Positions 57,365 to 64,000 of a DNA stretch of 64,000 nucleotides are shown piece by piece. The translations under genes and the position numbers were made by a program. The notes under the pieces were generated by a model. The model saw nothing but the letters and a program-made list of their open reading frames with translations, was not told the origin of the DNA and did not search any database. Source of the stretch: Luzula sylvatica (lineage: Eukaryota > Streptophyta > Magnoliopsida > Poales > Juncaceae); contig OX326960.1 of assembly GCA_946800325.1 (NCBI GenBank), positions 23,427,150-23,491,149 on the forward strand, written 5' to 3'. Numbering within the stretch: the first letter of the stretch is position 1; each line of letters begins with the position of its first letter.

Positions 57365-58270
57365 TTTATTTTAGAATTTATTTATTTATTTCATACATCG
57401 TTGGCAAGATGAAGTAAAGCCAACAAAAGTTGCAATGAAAGCATTTGAATTTATCTATTTATATTCATATATTTGGTTTGTATGTGTATTTAATTTTGTA
57501 GTTGTATTCGTTTCCGTGCAGTCACAATTTTTTGTGTATTTGCATTTTATAAATGCATACATTTGCAGTTATTTATATTAGCGCATTCATTTTGTATTTT
57601 GCTTTTGTATATACGTGTTCTCCCTGAGTGTTTATTATTTACTGGTTTCTTAATTGGAAAAAAATCATTTCTACTGATTTCCATGTTTTCCTAAAATTAC
57701 CGCAGTAGTTTTGTTGTAGGTGTGGATAACCATTGAGATCGAGAAACCATGTTAAATAAACCACATAATAGATTAAGCATTGATTCACATTGACTCGATT
57801 TGTTTTATCTATTGTTGTTCATTAAAGTATAATAATCAGGTTGCAATGAAAGCATTTTAATTTATCTATTCATATTCGTATATTTGTTTGTATATGTATT
57901 TGATTTTGCAATTGTATTTGTTTCCGTGTGATCGCAATTTTTCGAGCATTTACAATTTATGCATGCATACATGTACGGTTACTTAAATTGGCACATTCAT
58001 GTTGTATATTTGTTTTTCGCTTTCGTTTTTGTATTTGTATTAGTATTGGTATTGTTTCCGCATTTGCATTCGCATTTCATTTGTGTAATTCATATTTGTA
58101 TTTTGTGTTCATATTGTATACGATTTTGTTGTCCAATTTTTTCCAATTGATATTTTGTATTTGCAGTTTATGCATTTTTGTGTAACTCGATTTTTTTGTT
58201 GTTGTCCTATTTATATTTTTTTCCCCCGAACTATGATTGACAGATTATACGGTTTGTATATTTTGTATTT

Positions 58271-58395
58271 TTTGTACGTTTCAATGATGATGATGACAAT
58301 CATATGATGATGATAATGATATGATGATGATGATGATGATGTCATGATATGATCATAATGAAAATGATATGATGATGATAAGGACAATGAGAAGA
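58271..58395. repeat. (GAT)n-like microsatellite
   Basis: Imperfect GATGATGAT repeats interrupted by AATG. Confidence 0.85.
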
Positions 58396-59732
58396 GAAAT
58401 ATAAAAAAAAAAAAAATGTCCGAAATACCCTTACAAAAAACAATAGCATGAACTCAATATCATAATGAAGCCTGAAATATCCTTCATGTATTTGCTCTGC
58501 ATGTAGACCTCCAATTTTCGATATCTGTTTAAATTAGTGTTAAATATGCAATAAGACCCTTGTACTTTGATTAGTAAGATTTATACCTCAAGTATGGTCT
58601 AATACGTCTTCTATTTCCTTTATGGTGAGAATGATGTGTTGAGAATGCCGCATCGAGAATGCCCGAATTGTTCCAATGATATTACACACCCCGCTAATTT
58701 ACCCCCCCCCCCCCCCCCCCAATGACAAATTAGGTAATTTAGTGCATTTATTACTTTCTTAATCAACCCATGCGGGATAAGTGGGGGTTTATTTGAGCGG
58801 GGTGCGTAGTTTAATTGGAATTGTTCTACTCTGCATATTCGAATATATCCGATATGTCCTGTTATTTCCAAAAAAGAACATAATAAAATAAATATTTTTA
58901 ACTTTCCGTAATCATACAACATACTCGAATTCTTCTTGAAATAAGTCATTTTTTTATTGTATCAAAATAATTAATTACGTATCTTATAGTTACTGAAATT
59001 CAAGAGACCTCATAGTTATTGCAAATCAACAAAATTTATCGTGCACCAGAGTACGATCCCGAAAAAGAATTCCAATGAACTCCCAAAACCTGATCACATG
59101 GAACGGTGCCGCAACAAAGACCTGTAATTAGATAATTATTCAAATTAGAATATCCATAACATGACTATAATATAATAGATTTCTTTTTTGAAGAAACAAA
59201 CAAAATAAATAAATAAATTACAGATATTTGGTTCGATCAATTTACCTAGTGAAAATATAACAAAAATTATGATGAAATCAGAATAGCAAAAGCCTGCAAA
59301 AATTTGAAGTCATGTCATTCGAGCCAAATAAATATGTAAGTCGACGGCTACCTAGATCTGAAACAAAACAAAATTCGAATTCAAAAAAAAAAGTTACATC
59401 ATAAGTAAAGTGTAGTACGAACCTGAGTCAGGTCGTTTCGTCTTGTGCATGATCAGAACTTTTCAAATAACTTCGATATTTCAGAGTTAGCGAAATCAAC
59501 CTCGGCTGTTGCATGGACCGATGCCCTTTAAATCATAAAGTCAAATTTTCACTATTTGCGCAAATACATCTGAATATAACAACAAACCATTACTGAACAA
59601 ATTATGTAAACTCCGGCCGAGAAGTTCGATGACCATCGCAACACACCTTGTCTGTTTGATAACAGACCAATTTTTTCCTTCAAAAAAATAACACACCAAT
59701 TTTAGAGAGGAGAAAAAAGTGTACCAAACTCA
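58396..59732. other. Spacer without supported genes
   Basis: Contains a run of 19 C (58702-58720). Otherwise no feature seen. Confidence 0.5.
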
Positions 59733-60416
59733 TCAGAGAAAGGGTACTTCTTGTTCGATAGTGTTGGAAGGGGCAAGACCGGGACCACCTAAATTGGACC
59801 GAATATTCGGAGAAGACGTTGGACTAACCAAATTTGCCACCTGAAAATAAGAAACAATCACACGCAAGTGCTGATTTAAGTTTGAAAAAGAGTTTTACAT
59901 AATCTGAGTCGAATTGAACTTGCTTAATTTTATTCGTCCAGAACTGAAATTAGCAAACATGTCATGAAATCGGAAAGTAACCTATCCCATAAATCAAAAC
60001 TAGGTAACAATTCACGAAAACAGGAAAGTAAAATAGAGAAGCCAATTTGAGAACTTGTTTTATACGAATCCAAAAATCCAGACTTTTTGAAGTAACAAAA
60101 GAGAACATCAAAGAAATTGAAAGAATCCAAAAATCCAGACTTTTTGAAGTAACAGAAAAGACAACAAATGAATTGAAAACAACGATGAAATCTATGTAAA
60201 AAAATCAGCACAAAGCGCAAAACCCTAGTACTAATCCTAATGGAATCAACGAAAAAACATAACGGATCTAAAAAATAACTCACCAGGATTTGTGACGTTA
60301 TGCGAAACCCAAACCGGCGTTGAATCGCCGTCTTCTTCGTCGCACGTTGCCAGAGCAAACGATGGAAATCGCCTTGCTCTTGCTCGTCCCGTGCTCAAAC
60401 CCAAGAAATCGCTCAT
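59733..60416 (-). pseudogene. Gene-like exon pair (unknown gene)
   Basis: From an ATG at 60416 the minus strand encodes MSDFLGLSTGRARARRFPSF and about 24 more residues to a good donor (CTG/GTGAGT) at 60284. An acceptor TTTTCAG before 59840 starts a second open stretch, VANLVSPTSSPNIRSNLGGP, ending at TGA 59733-59735. The two phases do not join from that ATG, though another frame of the first exon does join. Codon content is more gene-like than its surroundings. I do not recognise it; it may be a captured or decayed host fragment. Confidence 0.3.
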
Positions 60417-61280
60417 GAAAAGGGTTTGTCGAACGGAGCAATGAAAATGAGGAAAGAGAAATTATTAGCTTTTTATACATGGTCAAGTCTTGTGGACTGG
60501 GTCCATCATGGACCATTCAAGGCAACTACTACGGTGTACAAACACCCAGTGCAAACAACAATGAACGGTCTGGATGTGATGTGGAGGGCTGTAAAAATAG
60601 CAAAATCCCCTGCATTAGTATTCTTTTATGATGCCCTTCAAATAAGAAATGAATATTTTTACAAAATAAAAAATATGACATTATTGTAGAACATATTTTG
60701 ATATCACCGCCCATTTTTGTAACTTAACATGACATACATGAAAACAATAGACACTAATCTTTAGATATAGCAATATCAGGGTCGGATCTTAATAGGGACC
60801 GCGGGGGTCGGTCGCCCTTCCAAGATTTTCGTCGAACAGTGTATATATCTAGTGTATATATCTAGTGATGTAGTGTATTTTATCAATATAACAGTATAAA
60901 TTTTATTGTTTGTCCCTCCCTCCTCCCGCCCACAAATGAATAGTGCAGTGTAATTTCAGAACCAATTTTGCATCCCCCCCCCCCCCCCACACACACACAC
61001 ACACACACACACAATGTCAGACGGATAGTTCCATAATATTACCTTGATTTGAAATGGAAAATAATCACCTTTTTCTATTATCTTCTTCATATTTGAAAAC
61101 AGAGACATTTAAATTATCATCACAATAATCATCATTATCATCAGAGTTCTCTAAAATCCTAGCTATCATCACAACATCATCATCACATCACAAATTAAAT
61201 ATTTGAAAACAAACACATTTAAATTAATTGTTTATTATTGCGAACAAATCCAAAGCAATAAATTAAAATATTAAATTAAT
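60417..61280. other. Spacer with hAT-like end and C/AC repeats
   Basis: At 60777 CAGGGTCGGATCTTAATAGG resembles the ends of hAT elements with zf-MYM type transposases. A C run (60975-60989) leads into (AC)n to 61013. No ORF supported. Confidence 0.4.
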
Positions 61281-61289
61281 ACCTCTTCA

Positions 61290-61560
61290 ACAGATTGACT
61301 AAAATTCGGAACCTCTCGATTAAATTCTTCTTGAAGTTGACTTGCCAATATTTTGTCAGATTCAACCTGGTTAATATTTGCAATATTACCCTCTAGTTCT
61401 TGATTATTGTAGTGTTCCCTTTTTTTTCTTCGTCATTTGAGCTATTAATCACCGTCAAATCTAATAAAGTATTTTTATTTATGTGTTCCTTTTTTTTCTT
61501 TCCATTAAATCACTTTCATCTGGCATCTCACCAGATTTCCTAAATTAATTGTTTTTTCTT
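61290..61560 (-). other. Short coding-like stretch (unknown)
   Basis: The minus strand reads NNQELEGNIANINQVESDKI then LASQLQEEFNREVPNFSQS before a possible donor. Upstream pieces (SGEMPDESDLMERKK, LLDLTVINSSNDEEKK) lie in shifted frames. It may be a transposase N-terminus linked to the hAT-like end at 60777. Speculative. Confidence 0.25.
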
Positions 61561-61893
61561 TCCCATTTTGCTTTCTCTTTGTCGGGTATAAAAAAATCTT
61601 CATTATATATATAAATATATAAGGCAACTAACAAAGGTTCATTGAACTTAATTAGACACGGTAGGAATGTACAATATAATAAAAAAATGTTCATCGTGCA
61701 TAAAAAAAAACAAAGAAATCTTTATTCAATTTGTCTCTCACCGATGGTGTACCAAAAAATACACATCGATCCTGACATGAGTAATAAAAACTAAGAAATG
61801 TTCATTGTTCATAATGTATAAATAAGTGTTCATCAAATGCTTTAGCTAACATGTAAAAGAACACGAAAACGAACATCGTTGTCGTCGTCGTCG

Positions 61894-61930
<37 letters not shown>

Positions 61931-62605
61931 ATGATTACCATTATCATCATCATCACCATCGTTATATCTTCATCATATCATCATCACCATCATCATCATC
62001 ATTGTTGTTGTCTCGATTTTGCTGATGATATATAAATAATAGACAAATTCTACAACAAGAACTATTTGAATTGTTCAAGAAAATCAGCTCTTGAATGATT
62101 CAAATAGTACTTGTTGTAAAATTTATGCATATCATGATTTATTGAGGCAAATATTTAATAATATTTGGATATTATATTCTTGAATGAAAATGTTCATTTC
62201 TTTCGATGTACTTAACTGTGTAAGTTTGTAATAATGAAACTAATCAAGACTTTATATTAATTTTTTTTTTTTTTTATTATTAAAAGTTATTTGACATTAT
62301 TTTTTTTTAGGTGTTAAATATTTATATTTACTGTATTGTATTCTTTTGTGTTACGTACGATGCATTTATGATTTGTTCACAACCACCACATATAATATAT
62401 ATATATATATGTTTAAATTCTAATAGTTATAGTAAATTACAACTTGAAACAAAAAATAAAATACCAGCAAAAAAAGAAACAAAAAAATAAAACAAAATAA
62501 AAATTAATATATCAAAAAAGAATAATCACAAACTCGAGAACAACCGTGCATCTCCAGCGAAATCGCGGGGGAGAAGCTAGCTAAATTTCATTACATTAAC
62601 TATGG
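61561..62605. other. Spacer with trinucleotide repeat and hairpin
   Basis: (GTC)n/(ATC)n repeats lie at 61881-62005. A long hairpin is at 62061-62108. An AT tract is near 62390-62412. Confidence 0.6.
62061..62108. other. Long hairpin related to those at 56466 and 57315
   Basis: ACTATTTGAATTGTTCAAGA pairs with TCTTGAATGATTCAAATAGT around an 8-base loop. The ACAACAAG/CTTGTTGT flanks extend the arms to about 29 bases. Confidence 0.65.
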
Positions 62606-64000
62606 GTGAACTTTCAATTTGCCTCTGATTTTATAAAAGAAAAAAATCCCGAGCACTACGTATTTAATGGCCACAACTTTTCTTCTAAAAAACTAACATG
62701 CAAATTAAAAAAAAAAACAAGTAGCTATTTAGTAAAAGAAGCACCTCATTTCATTATAAAGTTTATCATACAACTCACTATCATTTAAATACAAGTACCT
62801 AAATAATTGCATATTAAATAAACTAATGTGCAACTTGGTACACACAAATATTCACATCTAGAAATTAAAATTGGATTATAGTGGTTTGGTGTTCTTTTAT
62901 TTATCGCAGTAGCAATCTCGAATTCCACATCAATCACTGTTTCTTCAAATTTAGGTTGTGGGTTCAAATTCAAGTCCCACACGGTATGATTCGATAGCTG
63001 CTCGGGTATGGGTCGAGTCAATTATGCGGTCCGTGAAATTTGGATACGCACATAGCATGTCAGCAGATTATTGATTTGAATATGGAGTAAGGCTTTCGTT
63101 TAGGGTTTAGGGTTTATGCCCTTTTAGGATTTAGAGACGAGAGAGCTAGATCAGAGCAAATAGATTGATCAGGATAAGAGTGACATGATTAGTGAACATT
63201 TAGGGAATATTTACAGATATAATACCATGGTCTCCTCTTGGGGCATGGCCGAGATGCGTACAGGGCCGGACCTGGGCTTTGGCCGAGTTGGCCCAGGTCA
63301 CAGGCCTCCCTTTTCTATGGGCCACCCTTTTTTTCCATACATCCATTAATATACGATCCATTAGACGAGGCGACGAGATCCATTAGGCATAGCTTACGGC
63401 GACGCGATCGATAGCTGCTGAGATCGACACTCGACAGAGAGGAGGTACTGTCGTACTGAGAGCAGCATAGACAAGACGCGATGGGAGATGGATGGCGTGG
63501 CGATGGAAGTCACTTCGCCGACGGGAGTTGAAGACGAGTCTGAGACGGCCTCCAAATCACCTCGCCAAACACAATGTTGAAGACGAGTCTCTTACCCCCT
63601 CGAATTGAGCTCGCGCCTCATCGACCGTTCACGAGATCTTTGAGTATAAAGGTTTGCCTGATCTACCCCTAATCAAGATTTGTTCATTTGATTTTGTTTC
63701 TTGAACTTGTTTTGAGGATGTTGTTAAGATTTCTTCAAGAGGTTTCTCTTCGTCATTTTTATCCAATCTCGCCAAATTAAATTTAATTTCTGGATTTTTG
63801 CTCAATTCGTTGGATTTTCACTCAACTCACAGGATTTGGCTAAAAAATGGGTTAATTTAGCATCGAAATAAGGTTAATTTGTATATTATTTGCTGGAAAT
63901 TGGGAAAATTCGTTGGAAATTTGATAAATCCGCTGGAAATTAGATAAATTGGATGAAAATTTGATAAATTCAACGGAAATTGGATGAATCACGTGAAATT
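62606..64000. other. Right-end spacer with hAT-like end and degenerate tandem repeat
   Basis: CAGGGCCGGACCTGGGC at 63262 resembles an hAT-type terminus and may begin an element continuing to the right. At 63880-64000 a unit like GCTGGAAATTAGATAAATT repeats about five times with changes. TTTAGGG occurs twice near 63098-63112. No gene supported. Confidence 0.4.

Larger units (their letters stand above)
56387..58270. repeat. Tandem units of about 850 bp, low-complexity TTTGTAT-rich
   Basis: Two diverged units align from TCATCAAGTATTGG (56394) and TCATCAATTATTGC (57246); further partial units follow. Each contains a long hairpin, a GGCAAGATGAAGTAAAG block and TATTCGTATATTTGTTTGTA. ORFs here are Phe/Val/Cys-rich readings of T-rich DNA, not genes. 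Confidence 0.7.

Noticed and set aside
58620..58949. ORF with poly-Gly near a C run
   Set aside because: The run of C produces the Gly stretch and no domain or homologous feature supports a gene.
62545..62580. Second Helitron 3' end (GCGGGGGAGAAGCTAGC)
   Set aside because: CTAG is present but is followed by C, and there is no clean hairpin before it.
63098..63118. Interstitial telomere repeat
   Set aside because: Only two TTTAGGG units; short telo-box-like runs are common in plants.

Overview
This window looks like repeat-rich nuclear DNA from a flowering plant, probably a eudicot. The support is Ty1/copia primer-binding sites matching plant initiator tRNA-Met, an Athila/Tat-like Ty3 element primed by tRNA-Asp, plant-type hAT, Tourist, LINE and Helitron remnants, and one intron-containing plant glutamate receptor-like (GLR) gene. 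I cannot name the species. No rRNA, tRNA, CRISPR array or bacterial feature was seen.

Positions 1-37460 are a pile of nested LTR retrotransposons. The left edge is the 5' part of a minus-strand copia element (A1, 1-2887). Next is a minus-strand copia element (D, 2946-8301). The host element, A, is on the plus strand and is split into pieces at 8302-9198, 13487-14672, 22814-23577, 30300-30671 and about 34470-37460. Four elements sit in it: A2 in gag (9199-13486), B in integrase (14673-22813), C between integrase and reverse transcriptase on the minus strand (23578-30299), and A3 in reverse transcriptase (from 30672). Exact 5-bp target-site duplications support B (AAAAG) and C (AACCG), and a 4-of-5 match supports A2. 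Read across the insertions, A keeps the order gag, protease, integrase, RT, RNase H. A3's 3' half has been lost and it is fused to A's RT/RNase H at about 34469. No complete reverse transcriptase remains anywhere, so none of these elements looks autonomous.

Positions 37461-45336 are AT-rich with smaller relics: a solo LTR of the B family (39694-40587, duplication ATTAG), a copia RT scrap, a Tourist-like MITE (42119-42548), an hAT transposase relic, and two displaced fragments of the neighbouring GLR gene. The GLR gene spans 45337-51687 in five exons. Its first intron holds a 1.3-kb foldback and three palindromic MITE copies set in (AT)n and (AG)n tracts. Exon 2 carries an out-of-frame lesion, so the gene is probably a pseudogene.

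Positions 51688-64000 hold a LINE 3' end, a Helitron 3' terminus, a solo LTR with duplication GGGAC (54730-56386), roughly 850-bp tandem units with long hairpins, microsatellites, hAT-like termini and weak gene-like exon scraps.

The most unusual signals are in non-coding retroelement DNA. (1) Leader stem-loops keep a common loop core while the stems change in a compensating way between copies. (2) Dense arrays of inverted AACG half-sites (GTNCGTT-n-AACGNAC) recur in at least four separate retroelement contexts. (3) A GATAAT palindrome is repeated at exactly 172-bp or 217-bp spacing in LTRs and leaders. (4) Element B carries a split gag with two zinc knuckles plus an extra promoter-like region and a third ORF.
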